From Candidatus Peregrinibacteria bacterium CG10_big_fil_rev_8_21_14_0_10_55_24 (GTDB lineage Bacteria > Patescibacteriota > Gracilibacteria > Peribacterales > Peribacteraceae): a stretch of 42,212 nt of DNA. Positions 1-7,564 of this stretch are shown here, one piece after another. Position 1 is the stretch's first letter; every line of letters begins with the position of its first letter. The notes below the pieces were generated by a model. That model did no database searches. It was not told where the DNA came from and saw only the letters and a list, made by a program, of their open reading frames with translations. The stretch spans positions 1-42,212 of the forward strand of contig PFDV01000009.1 of assembly GCA_002772745.1 (NCBI GenBank). The letters are read 5' to 3'. Both the position numbers and the translations under genes were made by a program.

Positions 1-54
1 GCCACCACCTCCATCCGTACTCCACGTGAGAACGCCGTTCCCATCGGTCTTGAG
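1..54. repeat. 54-bp direct repeat, copy 1 (partner 1063-1116)
   Basis: Exact match to 1063-1116. It encodes the GTVLKTDGNGVLTWSTDGGG module of the surface protein. It may extend left beyond the window. Identity at nucleotide level points to recent duplication or gene conversion inside the gene. Confidence 0.9.
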
Positions 55-2439
55 TACGGTTCCCGACGATCCGTCCACTGCGGGGAACGTGTACTCCACC
101 GTATTGAGCGTAATCGTATTCCCCGCCCCGCCCACAATCAGGTTGTCATCGGTCTTGAGGTAATCGGCCGCACTCCGGTACAGGTTCACATCGAATATTC
201 CGTTGTACCCAAAGAGCAGGTGCGGATTCAACGCCTTGCCGTTGCCGTACGTGATCACCGGCATATCGATGGCCTCACCGGGGTGTGCCAGGGACTCGGA
301 ATCCAGGAGCATGCCGGTGCCGGTGCCGTTCTGGTCAAGCAGGATTGCAATCTTCGCCGCTGCGTCGTTCTCTACCTCGAACACGTAGTCGCTGTCCGTG
401 CCGTTGCTTGAGGGATTATCAATGCGCACGGAGTCATCCGTAGAGTTCGTGGCGATGGTGGCATCACCGCCGTTGGCATCATTGTCGTAGGCCTGCTGGA
501 GCGTAGTGGTGGATTCCCCGGCGCTCGTCTGATCCGTGACGCAGCTGAACCGCTTCGTCGAGGAGTTCCACACGAGCTTGCTTGTGACCGGGTCACAGTT
601 CGTAAGCCCTGCACCCTCGAAGGTCGAGGAAGCGTTCACGTACGCTCCGGACAACGTCTGACGTACATAGAAGGAGTCATCCGTGTAGAGCAGATGCGCG
701 CTCTTCCTGTACAGGTTCACATCAAACGTCCCGTTGTACCCGAAGAGCAGGTGGGGGTTCAACGCACGGTTTCCTCCATCGTACTGCATTTCGACCATAT
801 CGATGGCCTCACCGGGGTGTGCCAGGGACTCGGAATCCAGGAGGATGCCGGTTCCGGCTCCATCGTTGTTAATGTAGACCGCTCCTGTTCCAACGACTTC
901 CGATGTCGTCACACTCAGTCGACCTCCGGACATCGTTCCTTTCACTTCGAGCGTCGTCTCTGGTGCCCAGGTATCCTCTCCTCCTTCGGTGATGAGCAGT
1001 GCCCCTGTCATGGTATCACCCGCAACCCGGACGTAGCGGTCGTCTGCACTCTCCTCGGTTAAGCCACCACCTCCATCCGTACTCCACGTGAGAACGCCGT
1101 TCCCATCGGTCTTGAGCACAGTGCCCGAAGCACCCTCCACGTAGGGGTAGAGGTAGTCGATGCCGTTGAACCATGTTTTCTTTCCTTCCTCAACAATGAG
1201 TGCACCTGATGTTGTCAGGAGATCCTGTGCGTGCAGCACGCGGCCGGAAGCAGCTCCGTGTACTTCCAGGAGCAGGCCAGCATCTGCGGTTTTTGAGCCA
1301 ACATTCTCGCCGATGACCACCGATCCGGAAACAGAGAGAGGACTGCCGGGGGAAGCTGTGGCGATGCCGAGCTTGCCACGGAGGTACGATTGTTCATCAC
1401 CGTACGTACCTGCGACACCCAAGCTGGATACGCCGAAAACAGTTTCCGCTTCAGAACGTTTGGCATTGGTGACCGTACCAAACTGAGAAGCATAGATAAC
1501 GGCGAAATCGCTGTAGTTTACTATGCCGTCTCCCGTAACGTCTGCCCTTGCATATTGTTCTTTGGTCAGCGTGGTTGATCCATTGATGTAATTTCTCAAA
1601 AGAAGAACATCATCAGTGAGTATATCTCCATCACCGTTCACGTCACCCGATCCCCCAGTGAAGTAAATGCTGCCGTCGACATCCAGTGTTGCGGCTATGC
1701 TCCCTGTGCCGATTCCTACGCGCTCGTTTGTCGTATCGATATTGAGGACAGGATCGCCTCCGTCTGCGTCAAGAACGAGCACGGCTGTCGTTGAATCTGC
1801 TGCAGGCTGAATCTTGACACTGCCTGATGCACTGAGCATGTCCTCGGAGTGAAGATGCGTTCCCGATGCGGTTCCCTGGATGTTCACGTCATCGTTGAAG
1901 TTGAATCGACCGGAAGTTCTCTCGTAGGTGATGGTTTTCTGTAGCGTTTCACCGAACTGGATGTACACATCGGATGCCGTGTCGGCATCGTCGATCACCT
2001 GGAACGCTTCGGTATTCACCAGGAGTGTGGGGTTCCATGAACTTGCCGCAGACGCGGGGAGAATTGCCAGGAAGACTCCTGCATTGATCAGGAAGACCAC
2101 AATCAGGAAGAAGCGCAGCTTGCGTAACCACACGGGTGTTCGATGTTCTGTGAGTGGAGGCAGGAGGAAGAGCGTTTTGTTCTGTGCGGCTTCCTGCGCT
2201 CTCTCTGTTGTAGGCAGATCCATGAGTGTACTGAGATTCTGTGGGTCGTAGCGCTTCCACCAACGGTAGAACGTCGTCCGCGCAATGCCGAAGTGCCGGC
2301 ACGTCGCGCTCACGGAGCCGTGCTGGAGGAAGTGCAGGAACCACTGGAGTCTCTCAACCACCTCGGGCGGGTACTCCTGAGCGATTGCCTTCTGGAGTTC
2401 CATGAGGAGCACTTCGGTGGTGACGTTACGGTCGGTCAT
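1..2439 (-). CDS. HTH-transmembrane-dockerin-like/tail-fibre-like surface protein, partial (C-terminus beyond the left edge)
   Basis: The frame is open from ATG at 2439 to base 1 without a stop, giving 813 visible residues. Residues ~35-60 form a helix-turn-helix of the IS481/transposase type (SVSATCRHFGIARTTFYRWW). Residues ~108-134 are one hydrophobic segment ending in a small-residue stretch (ILPASAA). Residues ~264-322 contain two DxNxDGxxxxxD-type loops (DVNGDGDILTDD; DVTGDGIVNYSD) arranged as in type I dockerin. The remainder resembles phage-tail-fibre/adhesin modules: ERVGIGTGS, DDRYVRVAGDTMTGALLI, and two copies each of GTVLKTDGNGVLTWSTDGGG and a GILLDSESLAHPGEAIDM-type block. Topology by inference: HTH in the cytoplasm, the rest outside. 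The hydrophobic segment could instead be a cleaved signal, but the ~108 residues before it are far longer than any signal peptide. No transposase catalytic domain is visible. No Shine-Dalgarno precedes the ATG; a strong extended -10 lies ~48 nt upstream. Confidence 0.85.
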   Translation of the reverse strand, partial: MTDRNVTTEVLLMELQKAIAQEYPPEVVERLQWFLHFLQHGSVSATCRHFGIARTTFYRWWKRYDPQNLSTLMDLPTTERAQEAAQNKTLFLLPPLTEHRTPVWLRKLRFFLIVVFLINAGVFLAILPASAASSWNPTLLVNTEAFQVIDDADTASDVYIQFGETLQKTITYERTSGRFNFNDDVNIQGTASGTHLHSEDMLSASGSVKIQPAADSTTAVLVLDADGGDPVLNIDTTNERVGIGTGSIAATLDVDGSIYFTGGSGDVNGDGDILTDDVLLLRNYINGSTTLTKEQYARADVTGDGIVNYSDFAVIYASQFGTVTNAKRSEAETVFGVSSLGVAGTYGDEQSYLRGKLGIATASPGSPLSVSGSVVIGENVGSKTADAGLLLEVHGAASGRVLHAQDLLTTSGALIVEEGKKTWFNGIDYLYPYVEGASGTVLKTDGNGVLTWSTDGGGGLTEESADDRYVRVAGDTMTGALLITEGGEDTWAPETTLEVKGTMSGGRLSVTTSEVVGTGAVYINNDGAGTGILLDSESLAHPGEAIDMVEMQYDGGNRALNPHLLFGYNGTFDVNLYRKSAHLLYTDDSFYVRQTLSGAYVNASSTFEGAGLTNCDPVTSKLVWNSSTKRFSCVTDQTSAGESTTTLQQAYDNDANGGDATIATNSTDDSVRIDNPSSNGTDSDYVFEVENDAAAKIAILLDQNGTGTGMLLDSESLAHPGEAIDMPVITYGNGKALNPHLLFGYNGIFDVNLYRSAADYLKTDDNLIVGGAGNTITLNTVEYTFPAVDGSSGTVLKTDGNGVLTWSTDGGGG
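262..309. repeat. 48-bp direct repeat, copy 1 (partner 796-843)
   Basis: Exact match to 796-843; encodes the LLDSESLAHPGEAIDM block. The similarity continues less exactly into the flanking ALNPHLLFGYNG-type coding sequence, so the duplicated protein module is larger (~50 residues). Confidence 0.9.
796..843. repeat. 48-bp direct repeat, copy 2 (partner 262-309)
   Basis: Exact match to 262-309 inside the same coding sequence. Confidence 0.9.
1063..1116. repeat. 54-bp direct repeat, copy 2 (partner 1-54)
   Basis: Exact match to 1-54, inside the same coding sequence. Confidence 0.9.
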
Positions 2440-2487
2440 GGGTGTTGCGGTTGGTGTCGCGCACTATGTCCAGAACGAAATCTCTCC

Positions 2488-2496
2488 ATTATAGCA
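2488..2496 (-). promoter_or_regulatory. Extended -10 (TGCTATAAT) of the HTH surface protein
   Basis: Perfect extended -10 on the minus strand with the TATAAT hexamer at 2488-2493. The predicted transcript start is near 2480, leaving a ~40-nt leader before ATG 2439. No convincing -35 is seen. This gene is one of the few in the window with a leader. Confidence 0.65.
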
Positions 2497-2526
2497 AAAA
2501 ACCACGATTTTTGGAAGCCCCATTGG

Positions 2527-2592
2527 GCTACAGCGCAATCGGTGGTTCTGAGAAATCTGTAGCGCTACATCGTCAATGGGGTGTAGCGCTGC
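2527..2592. promoter_or_regulatory. Three TGTAGCGC-type motifs upstream of the HTH surface protein (candidate operator)
   Basis: TGTAGCGCTACA at 2558-2569 is a perfect 12-bp palindrome. CTACAGCGC at 2528-2536 and GTGTAGCGCTGC at 2581-2592 are partial copies. All lie just upstream of the predicted promoter at 2488-2496. Binding by the gene's own HTH is inference only. Confidence 0.4.
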
Positions 2593-2743
2593 TCAAATAC
2601 GCTTGAAAGTGAGGTCCAATATCGAAATTGGGGCCCACCTATGCCCGTGGTTGGCTTGCCAGCCGAAGTCGCAGCGGATTCAATTCCATTGAAGATTTCG
2701 AATTCCACGGGGCTACGATGGGCAGCCTACGCTGCGCGTAGGC

Positions 2744-2759
2744 TGGCGGAGGGAGTGGG
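2744..2759 (-). repeat. Partial copy of the tRNA-Ser(UGA) 3' end
   Basis: Sixteen bases identical to 2832-2847, that is the encoded CCA, discriminator, acceptor strand and first T-arm bases of tRNA-Ser(UGA), repeated 88 bp downstream of the real gene in the same orientation. It abuts a perfect-stem palindrome. It looks like a duplicated target or an att-like remnant. Confidence 0.7.
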
Positions 2760-2801
2760 CCGTCTTAGCCCTTTGGGCTACGCCGAGCCCAATATGTAGG
2801 A

Positions 2802-2835
2802 GCCATTACGGCGTAGCGCAGCGGAGCCGAATGGC
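2802..2835. repeat. Hairpin whose arm contains the tRNA-Ser(UGA) CCA end
   Basis: Left arm 2802-2812 (GCCATTACGGC) pairs with 2826-2835 (GCCGAATGGC) with one bulged A. The right arm includes the tRNA CCA complement at 2832-2834. Confidence 0.6.
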
Positions 2836-2922
2836 GGAGGGAGTGGGATTCGAACCCACGAGACCCTATGAGGGCCTAACGGTTTTCAAGACCGTCGCCA
2901 TCGACCACTCGGCCATCCCTCC
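2832..2922 (-). tRNA. tRNA-Ser(UGA)
   Basis: Cloverleaf on the minus strand: acceptor GGAGGGA/TCCCTCC, anticodon stem ACGGT/ACCGT with loop CTTGAAA (anticodon TGA), a long variable arm as in class II serine tRNAs, and T-arm GGTTCGAATCCC. CCA is genomically encoded at 2832-2834. The 5' end lies only 4 bp after the nnrE stop, so it is probably transcribed with tkt-nnrE and released by processing. Confidence 0.95.
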
Positions 2923-2926
2923 GGCG

Positions 2927-3580
2927 CTATTGTACAGGATCGAGAAGATCCTTGGGAAATGTCTTTGGTAAGCCAATATCGACCATTTTGACTATTCCTA
3001 TGTACGGCAGGGCTTCCTTGGAGAGTAGTCCCTGCTTCATGAGGCTAAAGACCACGGTTCTTGTAGCTCGTACGCAGGGGGTAGAGATCTTTCCGGTCGA
3101 GGCATCGAGTCCCGAGGGGATATCAAGTGATAATACAAATGTTTTCTGTGAGTTTGTCCACTCTATGAGTTCTGCAGCCTTGCCTCGGGGTGCTCCCTCA
3201 AGAGAGAACCCGATGAGGCCGTCGACGATCGCATTCGTCTTGCGTGGGGGAGTCAGCGTCACGTCACCTCCAAGGTGTTCCCACACAGAGAGTTGGTGAC
3301 GCGTCACGGGCTTGAGGTGACTCCTCCCGCTCGCGAGGATGACGATCGGATGGTACCCCCAGAGGTGTAACCACTTCGCACATACCAGTGCGTCACCTCC
3401 GTTGCCTCCCGACCCGGCAAGTACGGTGATGTTCGCACTCGATTGCACATGATCACGCATGACTTCTGCACTGCGAAAGCCGGCAACTTCCATCAGTTGG
3501 AGCACGTCAATTTTAAGCTCTTCGATGGCGTACTCTTCTATGCGAGCGACTTCAGGAGCGGTGTAGGAGCGCTCTTTCAT
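2927..3580 (-). CDS. nnrE: NAD(P)H-hydrate epimerase (YjeF N-terminal domain)
   Basis: 217 residues from ATG 3580. The protein interconverts R- and S-forms of hydrated NAD(P)H so that a dehydratase can repair them. Visible family motifs are GSGGNGGD at 56-63 (nucleotide-binding loop), DGLIGFSLEG at 120-129 and DIPSGLDA at 153-160. Only the epimerase domain is present; the ADP/ATP-dependent dehydratase domain that is fused in many bacteria is absent and not encoded nearby. An upstream in-frame extension (to 3667) overlaps transketolase and lacks family similarity. ATG 3580 sits 1 nt after the transketolase stop and has AGGAA ~5 nt upstream, so translation is probably coupled to tkt. It is followed at once by tRNA-Ser(UGA). 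Confidence 0.88.
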   Translation of the reverse strand: MKERSYTAPEVARIEEYAIEELKIDVLQLMEVAGFRSAEVMRDHVQSSANITVLAGSGGNGGDALVCAKWLHLWGYHPIVILASGRSHLKPVTRHQLSVWEHLGGDVTLTPPRKTNAIVDGLIGFSLEGAPRGKAAELIEWTNSQKTFVLSLDIPSGLDASTGKISTPCVRATRTVVFSLMKQGLLSKEALPYIGIVKMVDIGLPKTFPKDLLDPVQ

Positions 3581-3581
3581 G

Positions 3582-5882
3582 CTATTCCTGAAATGTGGCT
3601 TCCTCAAGCCTTTTAAGCAGTATCTCATTGGTCGGTAACACCGTGGGTGAGGACGATCGTACACCATGTGTTTTGCGTAGCAAATCCATGTAGCCCTGCT
3701 CAGTGCGCAACTTCTCTACGAAGGGGTGAGCCTGTACACAAAAACGACTGTGTTTCATGTTGGTGATGAGTTCGTAGATTGCGGTGACGAAGGCTTCCTC
3801 GCTCGAGCGAACTTCCACTCTCACTTCATCAAGGATCGTATTCTCAATACTCTCCGGATCGAGTCCCGCAAAGAGGTAGAGATCCTCTGCAGTCGCGGAA
3901 GGAAAGTAGTGACTCAGCCCCAGACGACGCAACGTGCAGGGCAGTGCGAAATCGGCGATGATGTCGGCCACCTGGCTGGCGAGACCTCCTTCGCTGTTGT
4001 GATCCTCGACGACAATCAGGTGCTTTGTTTCCATTGCGGCTTGCATGACTGCAGCGGCATCAATCGGTCGTAAACATCCGATGTTAAGCACGCGCACGGA
4101 AATCGCTTGCTCGGCGTTGGCGAGCGCATCGGCCGCGGCGATGGCGTTATGCAGACAGATACCCGAGGCAATCACCGTCACCTGGTCGGTGGTGTCGCCC
4201 TTACCGCGCACCAGATCTGCAGAGCCATCGAACACGTACTTTGGGCCAAAGAAGAGCTTGCCGTCTTTGTTCTGCAATTGCGCATGCCCGCTGCGTGGCG
4301 AGAAGAGGTAAACACACTGATGCCCCTCGGTGATGAGAGCGAAGGCCCGCTCCACCATGGCGCCGGCCTGATTGCTGTCCGCGGGCATCCACACCTGCGT
4401 GTGGAAGAAGGGAATGTTCATGTAGTTGAGCTCCTGGTGCGTCTCGCCATCCTCGCCCACAGAGAGTCCGGTGTGCGTGCAATCGTTGAGGATGCCGCAG
4501 CGCGTGTGACCGCAGTTGATGTCGATGAGGCGCGCGTTGGCCCGCGCCTCATTCGTTCCAAAAGCGGCGAAGGTGTAGGTAACGGGGAGGAGCCCCGTCT
4601 GGCGCATGCCCGCCGCCATCATGTACATGTTGGCCTCCGCAACGCCCACATTGATGACGCGCTGCGGGAACTCCTTTTCCACCGCATCGAACCCTCCGGA
4701 ACCGGCGAGGTCCGCATGGAGGACGACGATGCGCTCATCGACCTTCATCAAGTTCTTGATATGCAGCGCGCCGATCTCCTTGCGCGCGGCGCCCTTCTCC
4801 TCCATCACCGTGCGCTCGTACTTCTTGGGTGCCCACGCGAGCTCCAGATCGGTTGCGACACGAGGAGCCTTGGCAATGCGCGCAGTTTCCTCTTTCCTGA
4901 ACGGTGCGTACTCCTCCACGAGCTTCTCGAGCGGAGGAATCGTTTTGAGCGCACGCTCTGCCTCTTCCTTGGAGAGCGGAGCGCCGTGGTAGTTCTTGTT
5001 GCCCGTATTGGATCCCTCTTCCATGAAGTCGATGCCGTACCCCATGGTGGTGTAGTAGCAGACGAAGATCGGTTTGCCTTTGCCAAGAAGCGCATCCGCG
5101 CGATCAAGGGCCGCCTTCACTTGTGCAGGATCGTTCCCGTTCTCCACTTCGATCACGTGCCATCCTGCTGCGTGGACAATAGAGGCGAAGTCTGCGGCAA
5201 CCGTGCGGGAGGGGAGATCGGAGAGTTGCACGTCATTAAAGTCTCCGTGGACGATCAGGTTATCGAGTTTGAGGTGCGAAGCTAAACGCACGGCCTCCAT
5301 CACTTGGCCCTCCTGCGAGTCTCCATCGGCAAGGAGAACATCCACGATGCCTTGTTGTCTCAAATACTGAAGGCCGAAGGCCGTTCCCAGTGCGTGGCTC
5401 ACACCCTTGCCCAGCGGGCCAGTGCCGAAGGGAATATCGCCGATGCCGGCTTCGATATGTCCGGGAAGCCCCTTGGGAGTGCGGAAATTCTCAATGATTG
5501 CCTGTGGGCTTGTAAGACGCGGATCGTTATCCGCGCGACCAAAAAGCCATTGGAGTCCGTATGCGAGGAGTGTGAGATGTCCCGCGCTCATCCTGAGCGG
5601 TTGGTCACGAGCGGGATTGCGGCGCTTCAGGATCCAGTAGCACGCGGTGAACGCGGAGAGCGGCCCACCCGGGTGCCCCGACTTGTGTCGGAGCGGGGCC
5701 TCAATGATGAGGTGTTTGAGGATGTTGTGGGCGAGCGCATAGGCTTTCGCCTCCTCTTTCCTTAGGGGTACACCGTCATCTGCGTCAATCCAGAGAAATT
5801 CCCCCTCCTCAACGGAGGAAAGCACTCGTTGGCACGAGTGGGGGGCTTGTGAGAGGGCGGAGACCGCAGGACGGTGCTTCAT
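3582..5882 (-). CDS. tkt: Transketolase, full length
   Basis: 766 residues from ATG 5882. Thiamine-diphosphate enzyme that moves two-carbon ketol units in the non-oxidative pentose-phosphate pathway. N-terminal half: HKSGHPGGPLSA (66-77) and the cofactor motif GDSQEG at 187-192 followed by an LDNLIVHGDFN segment. C-terminal half: VAEANM (414-419, with the catalytic-type Glu416) and GEDGETHQ (476-483). Both halves are in one chain, unlike split archaeal-type transketolases; length is ~100 residues above the usual ~660. The open frame extends to 6047, but a TACACT hexamer at 5891-5896 lies 8 nt before ATG 5882, matching the leaderless pattern of the neighbours, and the upstream residues look non-homologous. 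ATG 5936 is an alternative. First gene of tkt-nnrE-tRNA-Ser. Confidence 0.92.
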   Translation of the reverse strand: MKHRPAVSALSQAPHSCQRVLSSVEEGEFLWIDADDGVPLRKEEAKAYALAHNILKHLIIEAPLRHKSGHPGGPLSAFTACYWILKRRNPARDQPLRMSAGHLTLLAYGLQWLFGRADNDPRLTSPQAIIENFRTPKGLPGHIEAGIGDIPFGTGPLGKGVSHALGTAFGLQYLRQQGIVDVLLADGDSQEGQVMEAVRLASHLKLDNLIVHGDFNDVQLSDLPSRTVAADFASIVHAAGWHVIEVENGNDPAQVKAALDRADALLGKGKPIFVCYYTTMGYGIDFMEEGSNTGNKNYHGAPLSKEEAERALKTIPPLEKLVEEYAPFRKEETARIAKAPRVATDLELAWAPKKYERTVMEEKGAARKEIGALHIKNLMKVDERIVVLHADLAGSGGFDAVEKEFPQRVINVGVAEANMYMMAAGMRQTGLLPVTYTFAAFGTNEARANARLIDINCGHTRCGILNDCTHTGLSVGEDGETHQELNYMNIPFFHTQVWMPADSNQAGAMVERAFALITEGHQCVYLFSPRSGHAQLQNKDGKLFFGPKYVFDGSADLVRGKGDTTDQVTVIASGICLHNAIAAADALANAEQAISVRVLNIGCLRPIDAAAVMQAAMETKHLIVVEDHNSEGGLASQVADIIADFALPCTLRRLGLSHYFPSATAEDLYLFAGLDPESIENTILDEVRVEVRSSEEAFVTAIYELITNMKHSRFCVQAHPFVEKLRTEQGYMDLLRKTHGVRSSSPTVLPTNEILLKRLEEATFQE

Positions 5883-5890
5883 TGATGGTG

Positions 5891-5896
5891 AGTGTA
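5891..5896 (-). promoter_or_regulatory. -10 hexamer TACACT for tkt (leaderless)
   Basis: Ends 8 nt before ATG 5882; supports that start. No clear -35. Confidence 0.45.
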
Positions 5897-6168
5897 AGGC
5901 GCCAGACCCGGTCGGGTAAAGGAGTTGTTCTTGCATTGGCGCATGGCCTGGCGCTTTGCAGGGGGTGACGGAACAACGATGGTGGAATTTTGAGCTTGTG
6001 CAAGCACAGATCGTTGACCCTATCGTGGGGTCTTGCGTAGGGTGCACCGGTTCACCGAATTCTTGCCTATGCGAACAACGAGTAAATCCTCGAAGGTATC
6101 ACTTGTCAGTCTCAACATATCGGCGATTGTGCTCTTGAGCCTGATCATGCTCTCGTTCCGGTAGAACC

Positions 6169-6834
6169 TCACCGGACCACCAGAGCGGCAGAGGCACCCT
6201 GAGCAATGTCCTCCTTTACTCCCGTCCAATCGTGGACGGCATTGAGGAGTGTCGTGTGCGTGTACGTGTACCCTTCGCCCCTCCGGGTGCCCGGGTCGTT
6301 TGTTACGAAGCGCTTGGAGTCATACCCTGTGAGAACGAGCATGTGGTACCAGGGTCCTTCCCCCGAAAAGTAGGGGTTTTTGAGCATTCTCCCGGCAGCA
6401 GGCACGATGACGGGGTTCCCCGCCGCCAGTTCCACCATGAGTTCCTCAGCGGTTGGGTGAGGGAGGATGCGGGCTCCTTGGTATCCATAGTATTCCCGTG
6501 CAATCTCCATAAGCTCGCGCAGTGTGACATCCTGGGGGTAGCCGTGCTCCTGTTCCCAGGCTATGAGCGCAAGGAGCTCGCTTTCCGCATTTTCCCGCGA
6601 GAGGGGAGTGCCCATGCGATAATGGTGCACCATAATCAGGCTCATCTCCTCGCAGGCTTCCTGGTAGGGATCATCCCAGTTGGCGAAGGGTGCCTGGGGA
6701 GAGAAGGGTACGGAAATCTCCACGCTTGGGGGGAGAATGACTCCTTCCGTCGTCACGATGTCATCCTGCAGGGAGGAAGCGCACCCGCTGAGCAGTGGGA
6801 CGAGAATACCGAGAGTGAGAGTACGAAAGCGCAT
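6169..6834 (-). CDS. Lipoprotein with a C39-like cysteine peptidase domain
   Basis: 221 residues from ATG 6834. Residues 1-18 are a lipoprotein signal with lipobox LLSGC (Cys18). The rest fits the peptidase C39-like_2 family: VPFSPQAPFANWDDPYQEACEEMS with candidate nucleophile Cys61, then GPWYHMLVLTGYD with His164 and TNDPG with Asp180. These three positions make a plausible papain-like triad outside the membrane. Substrate unknown. The frame also has ATGs at 6846 and 6843, but TATGAT at 6842-6847 leaves only 7 nt before ATG 6834, so that start is preferred. Divergent from transaldolase, with a short shared promoter region. It is not next to an ABC transporter, so bacteriocin-leader processing is unlikely. 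Confidence 0.8.
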   Translation of the reverse strand: MRFRTLTLGILVPLLSGCASSLQDDIVTTEGVILPPSVEISVPFSPQAPFANWDDPYQEACEEMSLIMVHHYRMGTPLSRENAESELLALIAWEQEHGYPQDVTLRELMEIAREYYGYQGARILPHPTAEELMVELAAGNPVIVPAAGRMLKNPYFSGEGPWYHMLVLTGYDSKRFVTNDPGTRRGEGYTYTHTTLLNAVHDWTGVKEDIAQGASAALVVR

Positions 6835-6841
6835 GATGATC

Positions 6842-6847
6842 ATCATA
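6842..6847 (-). promoter_or_regulatory. -10 hexamer TATGAT for the C39 lipoprotein (leaderless)
   Basis: Ends 7 nt before ATG 6834. It overlaps a 14-bp perfect palindrome ATGATGATCATCAT at 6833-6846 that includes the start codon. Confidence 0.45.
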
Positions 6848-6868
6848 CTTTACGTACGCCGTTTTGTT

Positions 6869-6898
6869 TTGGAAATTTGCAGAAAATCATGCCATACT
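6869..6898 (+). promoter_or_regulatory. Putative promoter of transaldolase
   Basis: TTGGAA at 6869-6874, 18-bp spacer, CATACT at 6893-6898; ATG 6923 follows after 24 nt. This is one of the few genes here with a recognisable -35-like box and a short leader. Confidence 0.4.
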
Positions 6899-6922
6899 TT
6901 CCTCGTACTCCATTGTTTTCTT

Positions 6923-7564
6923 ATGAAGCTCTTCCTCGATACCGCTAACGTTGATCAGGTCGCAGAGATCGCCGCGTGGGGCGTGCTCGATGGAGTCACG
7001 ACGAACCCTTCGCTCGTTGCCAAGGAGGGGAAGGACTTCAAAGAGACGGTCATGAAGATGTGCGAACTCGTCCCCTGCGTGAGTGCGCAGGTAACTGCCA
7101 CGGAATTCGAGGGGATGAAGAAGCAGGCCGAGGAATACCACGGCTGGCACAAGCACGTGGTGGTGAAAGTCCCGATGACCATCGAGGGCCTCAAGACCCT
7201 GCACTACTGCAGGGAGAAGAAAATCCGCACCAACTGCACGCTGGTGTTCTCCGCAAACCAAGCGCTCCTCGCCGCCAAGGCGGGTGCCTCCATCATCAGC
7301 CCCTTCATCGGACGCTTGGATGATGCGGGTCAGGACGGCATGGCGCTCATCGCAGAGATCATGCAGATTTGGAGTTACTACGACTTTGATACCGAAGTGC
7401 TGGTTGCCTCCACGCGGCATCCGCGCCACATCGTGGAAGCTGCGGAGCTGGGTGCGCACATCTCGACGATTCCCTACGAGGTATTTAAAAGGCTCCCGCA
7501 TCACCCGCTCACGGATTCGGGGCTCAAGAAGTTCATGGAGGACTGGGAGAACGTGAAGAAGTAG
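6923..7564 (+). CDS. tal: Transaldolase, small TalC/fructose-6-phosphate-aldolase type
   Basis: 213 residues, the usual length of the TalC/MipB subfamily. It transfers dihydroxyacetone units between sugar phosphates, pairing with transketolase in the non-oxidative pentose-phosphate pathway. Visible: MKLFLDTANVDQV (Asp6), GVTTNPSLVAKEG (TNPS 27-30), VVVKVPMT with Schiff-base Lys82, TLVFSANQALLAAKAGASIISPFIGRLDD and the conserved ASTRHPRHIVEAAELGAH segment. The frame is open further upstream to 6680, but that overlaps the divergent lipoprotein gene and the family begins exactly at MKLFLDTA. Whether it acts as transaldolase or as fructose-6-phosphate aldolase cannot be settled by eye; the pathway context favours transaldolase. 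Confidence 0.92.
   Translation: MKLFLDTANVDQVAEIAAWGVLDGVTTNPSLVAKEGKDFKETVMKMCELVPCVSAQVTATEFEGMKKQAEEYHGWHKHVVVKVPMTIEGLKTLHYCREKKIRTNCTLVFSANQALLAAKAGASIISPFIGRLDDAGQDGMALIAEIMQIWSYYDFDTEVLVASTRHPRHIVEAAELGAHISTIPYEVFKRLPHHPLTDSGLKKFMEDWENVKK

Larger units (their letters stand above)
2440..2831. other. Intergenic region with promoter, operator-like motifs and nested palindromes
   Basis: No gene seen. From right to left it holds a hairpin ending in the tRNA-Ser CCA, a TAGCCC-TTT-GGGCTA hairpin (~2766-2780), a partial second copy of the tRNA-Ser 3' end (2744-2759), a strong palindrome (AGCCTACGC / GCGTAGGCT, ~2724-2744), three TGTAGCGC motifs (2527-2592) and the extended -10 of the surface protein. 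Confidence 0.6.

Noticed and set aside
1949-2344. Short minus-strand frames at 1949-2344 and 1215-1493 as separate genes
   Set aside because: They are out of frame with the long continuous frame 2439-1, which carries the HTH, membrane, dockerin-like and repeat modules without a stop.
2744-2847. tRNA-Ser 3' duplication as the border of a full integrative element
   Set aside because: Only ~70 bp lie between the copies and there is no integrase; kept as a possible remnant or miniature element only.
4107-5285. 392-codon open frame on the plus strand opposite tkt
   Set aside because: Antisense shadow of a GC-rich gene; composition of the translation (Arg/His/Val-rich) is unlike a real protein and transketolase motifs on the other strand are unambiguous.
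6833-6846. ATGATGATCATCAT palindrome as an operator
   Set aside because: It overlaps the start codon region of the C39 lipoprotein and is made of ATG/CAT triplets that can arise by chance; not convincing alone.
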